37,862 bases of DNA. It comes from an uncultured Clostridia bacterium. GTDB taxonomy: Bacteria; Bacillota; Clostridia; Christensenellales; Aristaeellaceae. Shown piece by piece: positions 1 to 8,111 of the stretch. Each line of letters opens with the position of its first letter. The first letter of the stretch is position 1. Under the pieces are notes generated by a model. The model did no database searches. It saw only the letters and a program-made list of their open reading frames with translations, and was not told the origin of the DNA. Position numbers and translations under genes: made by a program. The stretch covers positions 1 to 37,862 of the forward strand of contig CANQEW010000027.1 of NCBI GenBank assembly GCA_947596085.1, given 5' to 3'.

Positions 1-40
1 TTTTGCAGCTACATTCTATCACTTGGCTCTCTGTTTTTCT

Positions 41-90
41 TCCTCCTTCTGTTACCTATCTATTGTATCAAAACAAGAAAACGTGCGCAA
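41..90 (-). promoter_or_regulatory. Possible outward-facing promoter and Shine-Dalgarno at window edge
   Basis: On the minus strand TTGCGC (90-85) and TACAAT (67-62) are 17 bp apart, a plausible sigma-A promoter, followed by AGAAGGAGGA (50-41). No ATG, GTG or TTG lies at normal distance from that Shine-Dalgarno inside the window; a GTG at 22-20 is about 18 nt away. It probably drives a minus-strand gene lying to the left of the window. Apart from this, bases 1-103 hold nothing I can support as a gene. Confidence 0.4.
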
Positions 91-103
91 GCGGCGCTGT
101 GGA

Positions 104-139
104 TAAGAAACGAAAGCGAGGAGGCTTGCGCCCCCTCGC
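104..139 (-). terminator. Rho-independent terminator of the phosphofructokinase gene
   Basis: Read on the minus strand, a 9-bp stem (139-131 with 124-116, one G-U pair) closes a 6-nt loop and is followed by a T-rich tract TTTCGTTTCTT (115-105). It lies 10 nt after the pfk stop codon. Confidence 0.8.
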
Positions 140-148
140 CGCTTTGCC

Positions 149-1222
149 TCAGTCGCCGAAGCTGATGCCCAGCTTCTTGGCTTCCTTGATGATGCTCGAC
201 TTCGGATCGACCATCTTCAGCTTGCCGGCCACGTCCTCCAGCGGAACCTTTACGATCTCGCGGTTCTTGTAGCCCACCATGAAGCCATACTCTCTCTTGA
301 GGATCAGCATGCCGGCCTCGCTGCCCAGGCGGCTGGCGAACACGCGGTCGTAGGGGCAGGGATCGCCGCCGCGCTGCGTGTGTCCGGGCACGGTCACGCG
401 CACATCCAGGCCGATGGCGTCGTAGATCTGCGCGGCCAGCTCGTAGGAGACCGACGGATACTTCGACTTCGCGCGCTTCTTCTCGTATTCCTTCTTGGAG
501 AGCTTCGCGTCCTCCTTGGAGATCGCGCCCTCGGCGCAGGCGATGATCGTGAAGCGGCTGCCGCGGTCGTGGCGCTCCTTGATCTTCTTGACGATCTTGT
601 CCACGTCGTAGGGAATCTCGGGCAGCAGGATGATGTCCGCGCCGCCCGCCATGCCGGCGTTGAGCGTGAGGTATCCGACCTTGTGGCCCATGACCTCCAC
701 AATGAACACGCGGCCGTGGGAGGCGGCGGTGGTGTGGATCTGGTCGATGCAGGTCGTGGCGATGTCCACGGCGCTTTGGAAGCCGAAGGTCATGTCCGTG
801 CCCCAGAGGTCGTTGTCGATGGTCTTGGGGAGCGTTACCACGTTCAGTCCCTGCTGGGAGAGCAGGTTCGCCGTCTTGTGGGTGCCGTTGCCGCCGAGGA
901 TCACCAGGCAGTCCAGCTGCAGCTTGTAGTAGTTCTGCTTCATGGCCGCGACCTTGTCCAGTCCGTTCTCGTCGGGGTCCTGGATGGTCTTGAACGGCGT
1001 GCGGCTGCTGCCCAGGAAGGTGCCGCCCTTGGTCAGGATGCCGGAGAAGTCGCTGTAGTTCAACAGTTTGAATTTGCCGTAGATCAGGCCCTGATAGCCG
1101 TTGAGGAAGCCGTAGATTTCCACTTCCTCCTTGGAGTTGTAGAGGGTCTTTGCGACGCCGCGCATCGCGGCGTTCAGCGCCTGGCAGTCGCCGCCGCTGG
1201 TGAGCATGCCGATACGAATCAT
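149..1222 (-). CDS. pfkA: 6-phosphofructokinase (PFK, Lys-124 type)
   Basis: Phosphorylates fructose 6-phosphate to fructose 1,6-bisphosphate in glycolysis (cytosol). The 357-aa protein has the N-terminal phosphate-binding motif SGGDCQALNAA (9-19), GGNGTHKTA (110-118) and the catalytic PKTIDND (132-138, base Asp136). At the residue equivalent to E. coli Gly104 it keeps Gly113, as ATP enzymes do, but at the Gly124 equivalent it has Lys133, which PPi-dependent enzymes carry. The usual GGDG is GGNG. This mix belongs to the longer PFK group for which the phosphoryl donor (ATP or PPi) cannot be read safely from sequence. It is longer than the ~320 aa of E. coli PfkA, as usual for that group. The start is fixed by AAGGAGGA 8 nt upstream. 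It is monocistronic as seen here, with its own promoter (1282-1310) and terminator (104-139). Confidence 0.93.
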   Translation of the reverse strand: MIRIGMLTSGGDCQALNAAMRGVAKTLYNSKEEVEIYGFLNGYQGLIYGKFKLLNYSDFSGILTKGGTFLGSSRTPFKTIQDPDENGLDKVAAMKQNYYKLQLDCLVILGGNGTHKTANLLSQQGLNVVTLPKTIDNDLWGTDMTFGFQSAVDIATTCIDQIHTTAASHGRVFIVEVMGHKVGYLTLNAGMAGGADIILLPEIPYDVDKIVKKIKERHDRGSRFTIIACAEGAISKEDAKLSKKEYEKKRAKSKYPSVSYELAAQIYDAIGLDVRVTVPGHTQRGGDPCPYDRVFASRLGSEAGMLILKREYGFMVGYKNREIVKVPLEDVAGKLKMVDPKSSIIKEAKKLGISFGD

Positions 1223-1281
1223 AGAAAATCCTCCTTGTTACTGAACGTCGAATATCAACACGAATTTATCCCACTATTTAC

Positions 1282-1310
1282 ATTATACCGCATTTCCCGC
1301 CGGGATACAA
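1282..1310 (-). promoter_or_regulatory. Promoter of the phosphofructokinase gene
   Basis: On the minus strand -35 TTGTAT (1310-1305) and -10 TATAAT (1287-1282) are 17 bp apart, about 60 nt upstream of the pfk start. Confidence 0.65.
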
Positions 1311-1357
1311 GGGCTATTTTTCATCTGCGATATGGAGATTTTCGAGCAAATTTTCAG

Positions 1358-1386
1358 TTGAAATTGTCGATGTTTTTGGATATAAT
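1358..1386 (+). promoter_or_regulatory. Promoter of the polyphosphate kinase gene
   Basis: -35 TTGAAA (1358-1363) and a perfect -10 TATAAT (1381-1386) with a 17-bp spacer. The expected transcription start is near 1393, about 60 nt before ppk. Confidence 0.75.
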
Positions 1387-1451
1387 AGAGTTGTATATTG
1401 CGCGAATAGCGCAATTTTCAAAATCGGGGCTCGAAGGGGAGGTTGACACGC

Positions 1452-3560
1452 ATGCGCAGCGCGCAGCATTGGGACCTGAGCTACACCCAAAATCGTGAAT
1501 TGAGCTGGCTGAAATTCAACGAGCGCGTGCTGGCCGAGGCCGCCGACGCGCGTGTGCCGCTGATCGAGCGGCTGCGCTTTGCGTCGATCTTCACCAGCAA
1601 TCTGGATGAATTCTTCATGGTGCGCGTGGGCAGCCTGTTCGACATGAAGGTGATCGCGCCGGACGAGCGCGAGAACAAGAGCGGACTCACCCCTGCGGAG
1701 CAGCTCGATCGCATCTTTGAGGCGGTGCACCCGCTGATCGCGCGCCGGGATGAGGTGTACCGGGAGCTGACGAAGGAGCTGGCGAAGAAGGGCGTGGTCG
1801 AGGCGCCCTACGACAAGCTCACCGACAGCCAGCGCTCCTGGGTCAATGACTACTACAAGGAGTTCATCCGGCCAATCCTGTCCCCGCAGATCATCGACCG
1901 CAACCATCCCTTCCCGCACCTCAAAAACAAGCAGCTCTACGCGGCCGCGCTGCTGACGAACAGCAAGAAGAACAGCATGCTGGGCATCGTGGGCGTGCCG
2001 GAATCCACGCCGGCGATATTGAAGCTGCCGGGCGAGCCGTTCCGGTACGTGCGCACCGAGGACGTGCTTGCGGCGCATCTCAAGAAGATATTCAAGATCT
2101 ACGAGGTGGAGGAGTCGGCGGTGATCTCCGTGACCCGCAACGCCGACATCAGCCTCGACGAGGAGAAGTTTGACGAGGAGAACCCGGACTTCCTGAATTA
2201 CATGTCGAAGCTGCTGCGCAAGCGCGACCGCCTCGCGCCCGTGCGGCTGGAGGTGCAGGGAACCGCGCCTCGGCTGACCAAGATGCTCACCGGCAGCCTG
2301 AAGCTCGAGGGCAAGCAGGTGTATTCCTGCGCCAGCCCGCTGAAGCTGAATTACGCCTATGCGCTGGACAATTGCGCGCCGGAGCTCTACTATCCGCCCT
2401 ACGCGCCGGTGTGGCCGGAGTATCTGGACCGCTCCCAGCCGATGCGCACGCAGATTCAGCAGCGCGACGTGCTGCTGTTCTATCCGTATCAATCCATGCA
2501 GCCATTCCTGGATCTGCTGCGCGAGAGCGCGAGCGACCCGCAGGTGCTGTCCATCAAGATCACCATCTACCGCCTGGCCCACAACTCCGCCATCGCCAAG
2601 TACCTGATCGAGGCCGCCGAAAACGGCAAGGAGGTCACGGTGATGATGGAGCTGCGCGCGCGCTTCGACGAACAGAACAATATCGACTGGGCGCGCGAGA
2701 TGGAGGAGGCCGGCTGCCGCATCATCTACGGCCCGGAGAACTGCAAGTGCCATGCGAAGATCTGCCTGATCACCCGCAAGGAGCGCAGCGGCTTCAGCTA
2801 TGTCACGCAGATCGGCACCGGGAACTACAACGAAAAGACGTCCACGCTCTACACGGACTTCTGCATGATGACCGCCGATCCGGCCGTCGCGCAGGACGCG
2901 GTGAGCTTCTTCCAGAACATACTGATCGGCTCGCTGGACGGCGACTACGACAAGCTGTTCGTCGCGCCCAACGCCATGAAGAACCGTCTGATGGACCTGA
3001 TCGACGGCGAGATCGCCAAGGGCACGGCGGGGCGGATCATCATCAAGTGCAACTCCGTGACCGAGCGCGACCTGATGGACAAGCTCGCGCAGGCCTCCTG
3101 CGCGGGCGTGCAGATCGACCTGATCGTGCGCGGCATCTGCTGCCTGATCCCGGGCATCACGGGCCGCACGGAGAACATCCGCGTGACGAGCATCGTGGGC
3201 CGCTTCCTGGAGCACTCGCGCATCTACTGCTTCGGCGAGCGGGATGCTATGAAGTGCTACCTGTCCTCGGCCGACCTGATGACCCGCAATCAGACCCGGC
3301 GCGTGGAGATCGCCGCGCCGGTGTCGAGCCCGGAGCTCAAGGGCGCGCTGTGGGACTATCTGAACCGCATCCTGGCCGACAACATGAAGGCGCGACGCCT
3401 GTTGAGCGACGGCAACTACATGGCCATTCAGCCCGAGAGCGATGCCGAGCCCGTCGACGTGCAGGCCTGGTACATGGAACATCCGCTGGAGCTTGCGCAC
3501 ACCGCGGCGGTCAAGCCCAGCTTCCGCGACCGCCTGAGCGCGGCGCTGCGCCGCAGGTAG
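1452..3560 (+). CDS. ppk1: Polyphosphate kinase 1
   Basis: Reversibly polymerises the gamma-phosphate of ATP into inorganic polyphosphate. At 702 aa it matches the usual PPK1 length. The N-terminal helical domain carries the typical RELSWLKFNERVL segment. The autophosphorylated histidine is His434 in CKCHAKICL (E. coli His435), and the second conserved histidine is His588 in HSRIYCF (E. coli His592). ATG at 1452 was chosen because GGGGAGG (1436-1442) ends 9 nt before it; the in-frame TTG at 1443 touches that site and cannot use it. The promoter is at 1358-1386. The flavodoxin-like gene follows after 70 nt with its own ribosome binding site and may be co-transcribed. Polyphosphate storage is related in function to the pst genes at the other end of the window, but the two are about 30 kb apart and no shared control is visible. 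Confidence 0.96.
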   Translation: MRSAQHWDLSYTQNRELSWLKFNERVLAEAADARVPLIERLRFASIFTSNLDEFFMVRVGSLFDMKVIAPDERENKSGLTPAEQLDRIFEAVHPLIARRDEVYRELTKELAKKGVVEAPYDKLTDSQRSWVNDYYKEFIRPILSPQIIDRNHPFPHLKNKQLYAAALLTNSKKNSMLGIVGVPESTPAILKLPGEPFRYVRTEDVLAAHLKKIFKIYEVEESAVISVTRNADISLDEEKFDEENPDFLNYMSKLLRKRDRLAPVRLEVQGTAPRLTKMLTGSLKLEGKQVYSCASPLKLNYAYALDNCAPELYYPPYAPVWPEYLDRSQPMRTQIQQRDVLLFYPYQSMQPFLDLLRESASDPQVLSIKITIYRLAHNSAIAKYLIEAAENGKEVTVMMELRARFDEQNNIDWAREMEEAGCRIIYGPENCKCHAKICLITRKERSGFSYVTQIGTGNYNEKTSTLYTDFCMMTADPAVAQDAVSFFQNILIGSLDGDYDKLFVAPNAMKNRLMDLIDGEIAKGTAGRIIIKCNSVTERDLMDKLAQASCAGVQIDLIVRGICCLIPGITGRTENIRVTSIVGRFLEHSRIYCFGERDAMKCYLSSADLMTRNQTRRVEIAAPVSSPELKGALWDYLNRILADNMKARRLLSDGNYMAIQPESDAEPVDVQAWYMEHPLELAHTAAVKPSFRDRLSAALRRR

Positions 3561-3630
3561 GGGAGGAGCGTCCCAAATCAACGCTTCGCGCGGCAAAGCG
3601 CCTGCCGCCGATGTGTGATGGAGGAAATAT

Positions 3631-4155
3631 ATGAAATTGTTGATTGGTTTTTCCGGAAGAAGGGGCGGAAACTGCGATCAGATCGCGGAGTACGCCGCCG
3701 CGGAGGGCGACCGGATCGTGTACTTCCGGGATATGAAAGCGCACCCCTGCTCCGGCTGCGACTATGAGTGCTTCAGCGGGGCCTGTCGTTATCGGCCGGA
3801 CGGCGTGTACGACCTGTATGAGGCCATGCACGGCTGTGAAAAGGTGGTTTTGATCGTCCCCATGTACTGCGGCAATCCATCGTCGCTCTACTTCATCTTT
3901 AACGAGCGCGGCCAGGACTATTTCTCGCACAGCGACGTGTGGGATGACATTGTCAAGCGGCTGTATGTGATCGGCGTATACGGAAGCGCGCGAATCACAC
4001 CGGGTTTCGTGCCCTGTCTGGGAAAGTGGTTTGAGGGCACCCCGTATAAGAATCGCGTGCTGGGCGTCGAACGGCACAGAAACGGACAGAGGATCGGGGA
4101 TCGAGTGCTCGACGTGGAGGAGTTCCGGCGCGAGATCAAGGCTTTCCTGGAATGA
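3631..4155 (+). CDS. Flavodoxin-fold NAD(P)H-dependent oxidoreductase-like protein
   Basis: Small 174-aa protein of the flavodoxin/FMN-reductase superfamily. The N-terminal strand-loop LIGFSGRRGGNCDQIAEY (3-20) has the form of an FMN-phosphate loop in the iron-sulfur flavoprotein/FMN-reductase group. The segment PCSGCDYECFSGAC (38-51) contains four cysteines, and IVPMYCGNPSS (71-81) is the second flavin-contacting loop. In related proteins such cysteines hold an Fe-S cluster or are redox active, but the canonical spacing is not clear here. Substrate and partner are unknown. GGAGG lies 7 nt before the ATG. It sits 70 nt after ppk on the same strand and ends at the convergent terminator shared with degV. 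It could equally be described as a quinone or chromate reductase-like protein. Confidence 0.7.
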   Translation: MKLLIGFSGRRGGNCDQIAEYAAAEGDRIVYFRDMKAHPCSGCDYECFSGACRYRPDGVYDLYEAMHGCEKVVLIVPMYCGNPSSLYFIFNERGQDYFSHSDVWDDIVKRLYVIGVYGSARITPGFVPCLGKWFEGTPYKNRVLGVERHRNGQRIGDRVLDVEEFRREIKAFLE

Positions 4156-4279
4156 TAGAGCGCGTCAAAGGGGATTTTCGATGCTTTCTTTTCCTCTGGC
4201 TGGCGCCAGCGGGAAACCAAATCCGGCGCATGCGCGCCGGATTTGATCGTACGATCGTCCGCAGGGCTTTTGACAACTT
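4156..4279. other. Palindrome-rich spacer between convergent genes
   Basis: This gap holds three perfect palindromic elements in a row: GCTGGCGCCAGC (4199-4210), a hairpin with a 12-bp stem and 4-nt loop (4218-4229 with 4234-4245), and GATCGTACGATC (4245-4256). None is followed by a T-tract on either strand, so they do not look like simple terminators. A 21-codon ORF starting at 4181 runs through them but has no other support. Confidence 0.5.
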
Positions 4280-4318
4280 GAGGCGCGGCCATGAAGCCGC
4301 GCCTCTGCGTGTTTTACT
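4280..4318 (+). terminator. Terminator between the flavodoxin-like gene and degV
   Basis: Perfect 10-bp stem GAGGCGCGGC/GCCGCGCCTC (4280-4289, 4296-4305), 6-nt loop, then TGCGTGTTTTACTTTTC on the plus strand. The T-tract overlaps the degV stop codon. On the minus strand the stem is followed only by AAGTTGTC, so it is better for plus-strand transcripts but may serve both. Confidence 0.7.
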
Positions 4319-5180
4319 TTTCTTTTCCCAGGAAGAACAGCGCCAGCGTGCCGGGGCCGGAGTGCGCGCCGATGACCGGGCCCACGTAGGTGATGAGCTC
4401 CACATTCACGCCGTACTGGGCCTGGAGCATCTCGGTCAGGCGCTTCGCGTCGTCGATGCAGTCGCCGTGGCTGATGAAGACGGGGCCGGACTTGGGATCG
4501 ACCGCCAGCTCGGCGTAGCGATTCACGATCTCCTTGAGCGAGGCCTTGCGGTTGCGCGCCTTGGTCACGTTGACCAGATGCCCCTCGTTGTCCACGTGCA
4601 GCACCGGCTTGATGCCCAGCACCGTGCCCACCAGCGCCACCGCCGGGCTGATGCGCCCGCCGCGCTTGAGGTAGACCAGATCGTCCACGGTAAACCAGTG
4701 GCACAGATGGAAGCGCTGCTCGTTGATGTACTCGGCGACTTCTTCAATGGGGACGCCCGCGTCGCGCTTCTGCACAGCCATGTACACCAGCAGACCGAAG
4801 CCCGCCGACGCCGCCAGCGTGTCCACCACCAGAACCTTGCGGTCGGGGTACGCCTCCGCGAGCTCGTTCGCGGCGAGCTGGCCCGCGTTGCAGGTGTTGC
4901 TCAATCCCGAGGAGAAGCCGAGGTAGAGCAGATCATTTCCTTCCTTCAATATCGGCTCGAAGGCGTCCTTGAAGGTCTCCACATTCACAGCGGCGGTCTT
5001 GGCCACGCCGCCCGCGCGCATGCGCGCGTAGAACTGCGCCGTGGGAACCTCACTGTTGGAATACTCGTGATCGTCGCCATCAAAGCGATAGGTGAGACTC
5101 ACGAAGGGCACGCCCCACTTCTCCAGCAGCTCCGGTTCAATGTCGCAGGCAGAATCGGTGTAGATCACATACTTGCTCAT
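4314..5180 (-). CDS. DegV family fatty-acid-binding protein
   Basis: DegV/FakB-type proteins bind a fatty acid in a two-domain fold and, where FakA is present, hand it over for phosphorylation and entry into phospholipids. The 288-aa protein has the N-terminal YTDSACDI (7-14), the fatty-acid carboxylate loop with FSSGLSNT near residue 89-96, the RGGRIS segment and the C-terminal SHGD and GPVIGAHSGPGTLALFF signature, where the HSGPG loop is typical. Length is normal for the family. The start has GAGGGAG 4-5 nt upstream. The gene is transcribed from a perfect consensus promoter (5233-5261) and is divergent from deoC. Whether it truly binds fatty acid is known only for some family members. Confidence 0.9.
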   Translation of the reverse strand: MSKYVIYTDSACDIEPELLEKWGVPFVSLTYRFDGDDHEYSNSEVPTAQFYARMRAGGVAKTAAVNVETFKDAFEPILKEGNDLLYLGFSSGLSNTCNAGQLAANELAEAYPDRKVLVVDTLAASAGFGLLVYMAVQKRDAGVPIEEVAEYINEQRFHLCHWFTVDDLVYLKRGGRISPAVALVGTVLGIKPVLHVDNEGHLVNVTKARNRKASLKEIVNRYAELAVDPKSGPVFISHGDCIDDAKRLTEMLQAQYGVNVELITYVGPVIGAHSGPGTLALFFLGKEK

Positions 5181-5232
5181 GGCGCTCCCTCATTTCTTAA
5201 TGATTTGGAATACGTATATAAATTATGGAACT

Positions 5233-5261
5233 ATTATATCGGCTGACATCCACAATGTCAA
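5233..5261 (-). promoter_or_regulatory. Consensus sigma-A promoter of degV
   Basis: Minus strand TTGACA (5261-5256), 17-bp spacer, TATAAT (5238-5233): all 12 bases match consensus. The leader to the degV ATG is about 45 nt. Confidence 0.85.
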
Positions 5262-5283
5262 GCGCTGTTTTCAACATTCACGC

Positions 5284-5312
5284 TTGACACGCGGGGAATC
5301 GCCATCTATAAT
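5284..5312 (+). promoter_or_regulatory. Consensus sigma-A promoter of deoC
   Basis: TTGACA (5284-5289), 17-bp spacer, TATAAT (5307-5312): all 12 bases match consensus. Only 22 bp separate its -35 box from that of the divergent degV promoter. Expected start near 5319. Confidence 0.85.
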
Positions 5313-5343
5313 GGTAATAAAGTGATAACGAATTGGAGTGTGC

Positions 5344-6000
5344 ATGTATATGAAGGCGAGCGAACTTGCAAAGTACATCGACCATACCCTGCTCAAGCCG
5401 GACGCGACGGCGGAACAGATTCGCAAGATCTGTGCCGAGGCGCGGCAGTACGGCTTCGCGTCGGTCTGCGTCAACCCCAGCCGCATCGCGCTGGTCGCGA
5501 AGGAGCTCTCCGGCAGCGGTGTGACGCCCTGCTGCGTCGTGGGCTTTCCCCTCGGCGCGATTCCCAGCGAAAGCAAGGCCGCGGAGACCGCCGTGGCGGT
5601 AAAGAACGGCGCGGGCGAGATCGACATGGTAATCGACGTGGGCGCGGCCAAGGACGGGGACTGGGCGCACGTGGAGAGCGACATCGCGGCGGTCAAGGCC
5701 GCCTGCGGGCCGGCGAAGCTGAAGGTCATCATCGAGACCTGCCTGCTCACCGACGAGGAGAAGGTGCAGGCCTGCCTCGCGGCCAAGCGCGCGAAGGCGG
5801 ACTTCGTCAAGACATCCACGGGCTTTGCGAAGGCGGGCGCGACGGTCGCGGACGTGAAGCTGATGCGCGAGACCGTCGGGCCGGAGATGGGCGTCAAGGC
5901 GGCGGGCGGCATCCACAACCGCGCCGAGGCAGAGGCGATGATCGCCGCGGGCGCGACCCGAATCGGCGCGAGCAGCGGCATTGCCATCGTGACGGAATAG
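5344..6000 (+). CDS. deoC: Deoxyribose-phosphate aldolase
   Basis: Class I aldolase that splits 2-deoxyribose 5-phosphate into acetaldehyde and glyceraldehyde 3-phosphate, the last step of deoxynucleoside breakdown. Family motifs are all present: DHTLLKP near the start, [19 protein letters not shown], then the Schiff-base lysine Lys156 in DFVKTSTGF and the proton-relay lysine Lys185 in VKAAGGI. At 218 aa the size is typical. ATG 5344 was chosen because GGAG (5335-5338) lies 5 nt upstream. A GTG at 5338 overlaps that site, and ATG 5350 is a close alternative. No other nucleoside-catabolism gene is adjacent. The gene stands alone between its promoter and a bidirectional terminator. Confidence 0.95.
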   Translation: MYMKASELAKYIDHTLLKPDATAEQIRKICAEARQYGFASVCVNPSRIALVAKELSGSGVTPCCVVGFPLGAIPSESKAAETAVAVKNGAGEIDMVIDVGAAKDGDWAHVESDIAAVKAACGPAKLKVIIETCLLTDEEKVQACLAAKRAKADFVKTSTGFAKAGATVADVKLMRETVGPEMGVKAAGGIHNRAEAEAMIAAGATRIGASSGIAIVTE

Positions 6001-6013
6001 AGCGCGGAATGGG

Positions 6014-6056
6014 AGAGAAAAGCGGAGCGGCCGATGCGGGCCGCTCCGCTTTCGCA
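6014..6056. terminator. Bidirectional terminator between deoC and glmS
   Basis: Perfect 12-bp stem (6021-6032 with 6039-6050) with a 6-nt loop. The plus side is followed by TTCGCAT, and the minus side by TTTCTCTCCC. It ends transcription of both convergent genes. Confidence 0.8.
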
Positions 6057-6058
6057 TA

Positions 6059-7897
6059 TCATTCCACCGTGACGCTCTTGGCCAGATTCCGGGGCTTATC
6101 CACATCCAAGCCCTTGGAGAGGCTCACGTAGTAGCCCATCAGCTGCAGCGGAATCACCGCGAGGCTGGCGGAAAAGTGGGGATCGGTGCGGGGAATGTAG
6201 ACGGTGAAGTCCGCCGCGTCCTCCACGTTGTAGTTGCCGTAGTTGGTCAGGCCCATCAGGTAGGCGCCCCGGCTCTTGCACTCCGCCATGTTGCTGATCA
6301 TCTTTTCGTAGAGGCTCTGCTGCGTCAGTATGGCGACCACCAGCGTGCGATTTTCGATCAGGCTGATGGTGCCGTGCTTGAGCTCGCCCGCCGCGTAGGC
6401 CTCGGAGTGGACGTAGCTGACCTCCTTGAGCTTGAGGCTGCCCTCCATGCCCACGGCGTAGTCGATGCCGCGGCCGATGAAGAAGGCGTCCTTCGCGTTG
6501 GAGAACTTCGAGGCGAACCACTGGATGCGCTCCTCGTCCTCCAATACGCGCTCGATCTTTCCGGGCAGTGAACGCAGCTCGCCCAGCAGCCGTTCAAACG
6601 CCTCCAATTCGATCTCCTGCCGCACCTGCGCGAGCTTCAGCGCCAGCAGATAGCACACGATCAGCTGGGTGCTGTACGCCTTGGTGGTGGCCACGGCGAT
6701 CTCCGGACCGGCGTAGGTGTAGATCACATGGTCGGCCTCCCGGGCGATGGTGGAGCCCACGACGTTGACGATAGCCAGCGTGGTCACACCCTGCGCCTTT
6801 GCCTCGCGCAGCGCCGCGAGGCTGTCGGCGGTCTCGCCGCTCTGGCTGATGATGACCACCAGTGCGTCCTTCTGCAGGATCGGCCTGCGGTAGCGGAATT
6901 CAGAGGCGATTTCGACCCGCACCGGCACCCGAGCAAAGTCCTCCAGCACGTACTGCGCCACCATGCCTACGTGGTAGGCCGAGCCGCAGGCCACGATGTG
7001 CACCTGGCTCACGCCGCGCAGCGCTTCGTCGGAGATTCCCGACTCGCCCAGGTCGATTTCGCACTCTTTGACCAGCGAATTGATCGTATCCAGCACCGCC
7101 TTGGGCTGCTCGTGGATCTCCTTTATCATGAAGTGCTGGTAGCCGCCGCGCTCGGCGGCTTCGGCGTCCCAAGTGATCTGCACGGTCTGCTTTTCGACGG
7201 GCTCTTCATCGACGGTGTAGAAGTCCACGCCACCCTTGCGCAGGCGGGCGATCTCCATGTTGTCGATGTAGTAGACGTTGCGGGTGTACTTCAGAATCGC
7301 GGGAACGTCCGAAGCAAGGTAGCTGGCACCGCCGGATACGCCGATGATCATCGGGCTGTCCTGACGCGTGGCGTAGATCTCGCCCGGATGGTCCTTGAAC
7401 AGTACGGCCAGCGCGTAGGAGCCGCGGATGCGCATCATCGCGCGCGCCAGCGCCTCCACCGGGCTGCCGCGATATTTCTTGTAGTAGTAGTCGATCAGCT
7501 TTGTGGCGATCTCGGTATCCGTCTCGCTGTAGAAGCTGTAGCCGTTCTTGGCAAGCTTTTCCTTCAGATCGACGTAGTTTTCGATGATGCCGTTGTGCAC
7601 GGCGACCACCGCCATGTCGTCGCTGTGGTGGGGATGAGCGTTTTCCGTGGAGGGTTCGCCGTGCGTGGCCCAGCGGGTGTGGCCGATGCCGCAGTCGCCG
7701 CGCATGGATTCGCCTTCGTTGGTCATCTCTCGCAGAACCTTCAATCGCCCCTTGGCCTTGACGATCTCAATCGGCTTGTCGCCGTCGCGCACCGCGAGGC
7801 CCGCCGAGTCATAGCCCCGGTACTCCAGCTTGGAGAGACCGTCCAGCAGGATGCCCGCCGCCGGTTCGCTGCCCGTATAGCCCACAATTCCGCACAT
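6059..7897 (-). CDS. glmS: Glutamine-fructose-6-phosphate aminotransferase
   Basis: Makes glucosamine 6-phosphate from fructose 6-phosphate and glutamine, the entry to peptidoglycan amino sugars. The 612-aa protein starts MCGIVGY, so the catalytic N-terminal Cys is exposed after Met removal. GHTRWATHG and the YDSAG segment complete the class II glutamine amidotransferase domain. Two SIS isomerase domains follow (SQSGETADS and later STQLIV, then GRGID), and the protein ends PRNLAKSVTVE, the usual C-terminal loop. ATG 7897 was chosen over an in-frame ATG at 7918 because Cys must follow Met and GGAGGT lies 9 nt upstream. The promoter at 7958-7986 leaves a leader of only about 50 nt, too short for the glmS ribozyme found before this gene in many Firmicutes. 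Divergent from the penicillin-binding protein gene. Confidence 0.97.
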   Translation of the reverse strand: MCGIVGYTGSEPAAGILLDGLSKLEYRGYDSAGLAVRDGDKPIEIVKAKGRLKVLREMTNEGESMRGDCGIGHTRWATHGEPSTENAHPHHSDDMAVVAVHNGIIENYVDLKEKLAKNGYSFYSETDTEIATKLIDYYYKKYRGSPVEALARAMMRIRGSYALAVLFKDHPGEIYATRQDSPMIIGVSGGASYLASDVPAILKYTRNVYYIDNMEIARLRKGGVDFYTVDEEPVEKQTVQITWDAEAAERGGYQHFMIKEIHEQPKAVLDTINSLVKECEIDLGESGISDEALRGVSQVHIVACGSAYHVGMVAQYVLEDFARVPVRVEIASEFRYRRPILQKDALVVIISQSGETADSLAALREAKAQGVTTLAIVNVVGSTIAREADHVIYTYAGPEIAVATTKAYSTQLIVCYLLALKLAQVRQEIELEAFERLLGELRSLPGKIERVLEDEERIQWFASKFSNAKDAFFIGRGIDYAVGMEGSLKLKEVSYVHSEAYAAGELKHGTISLIENRTLVVAILTQQSLYEKMISNMAECKSRGAYLMGLTNYGNYNVEDAADFTVYIPRTDPHFSASLAVIPLQLMGYYVSLSKGLDVDKPRNLAKSVTVE

Positions 7898-7957
7898 TTG
7901 AATCGCACCTCCGTTCAAAGCGTCGCGCTTCGGAAAATTGAATGCAATAATACAGGT

Positions 7958-7986
7958 ATATTACTCCAAGAATCTCGCCATGTCAA
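7958..7986 (-). promoter_or_regulatory. Promoter of glmS
   Basis: Minus strand -35 TTGACA (7986-7981), 17-bp spacer, -10 TAATAT (7963-7958). The expected start is near 7951, giving a leader of about 53 nt. Confidence 0.65.
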
Positions 7987-8102
7987 ATCGTGGGGGAACC
8001 CATATCGCCGCGTTCGCGTCCAAGGATATGAATATTTAACGCCAAAAGTGCGCGCGGGTCATCAAATTGACATGGAAAAGCAGTGCGCGATTCAAAATTG
8101 TG

Positions 8103-8111
8103 TGCTATAAT
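8103..8111 (+). promoter_or_regulatory. Extended -10 promoter of the penicillin-binding protein gene
   Basis: TGCTATAAT (8103-8111) is a perfect extended -10 element without a good -35 at 16-18 bp. A TTGACA at 8067-8072 is too far upstream (33 bp) to pair with it. Transcription starting near 8118 would exclude the upstream in-frame ATG at 8083 and supports translation from 8158. Confidence 0.5.

Noticed and set aside
98-106. Perfect DnaA box (TTATCCACA on the minus strand)
   Set aside because: Only one box, no cluster, no AT-rich unwinding region and no dnaA/dnaN nearby. A chance match in a window of this size is not surprising.
1314-3596. 760-codon open frame antisense to ppk1, and similar long antisense frames opposite glmS, zntA and the akr-gatZ operon
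   Set aside because: Long shadow frames are expected opposite GC-rich genes. They are low-complexity (rich in Arg, His, Ala, Val), have no ribosome binding sites, and lie opposite clearly recognised proteins.
4181-4246. Small ORF of 21 codons with a GGGG upstream, between the flavodoxin-like gene and degV
   Set aside because: It is built from the palindromes of the spacer, matches nothing I know, and the Shine-Dalgarno is weak.
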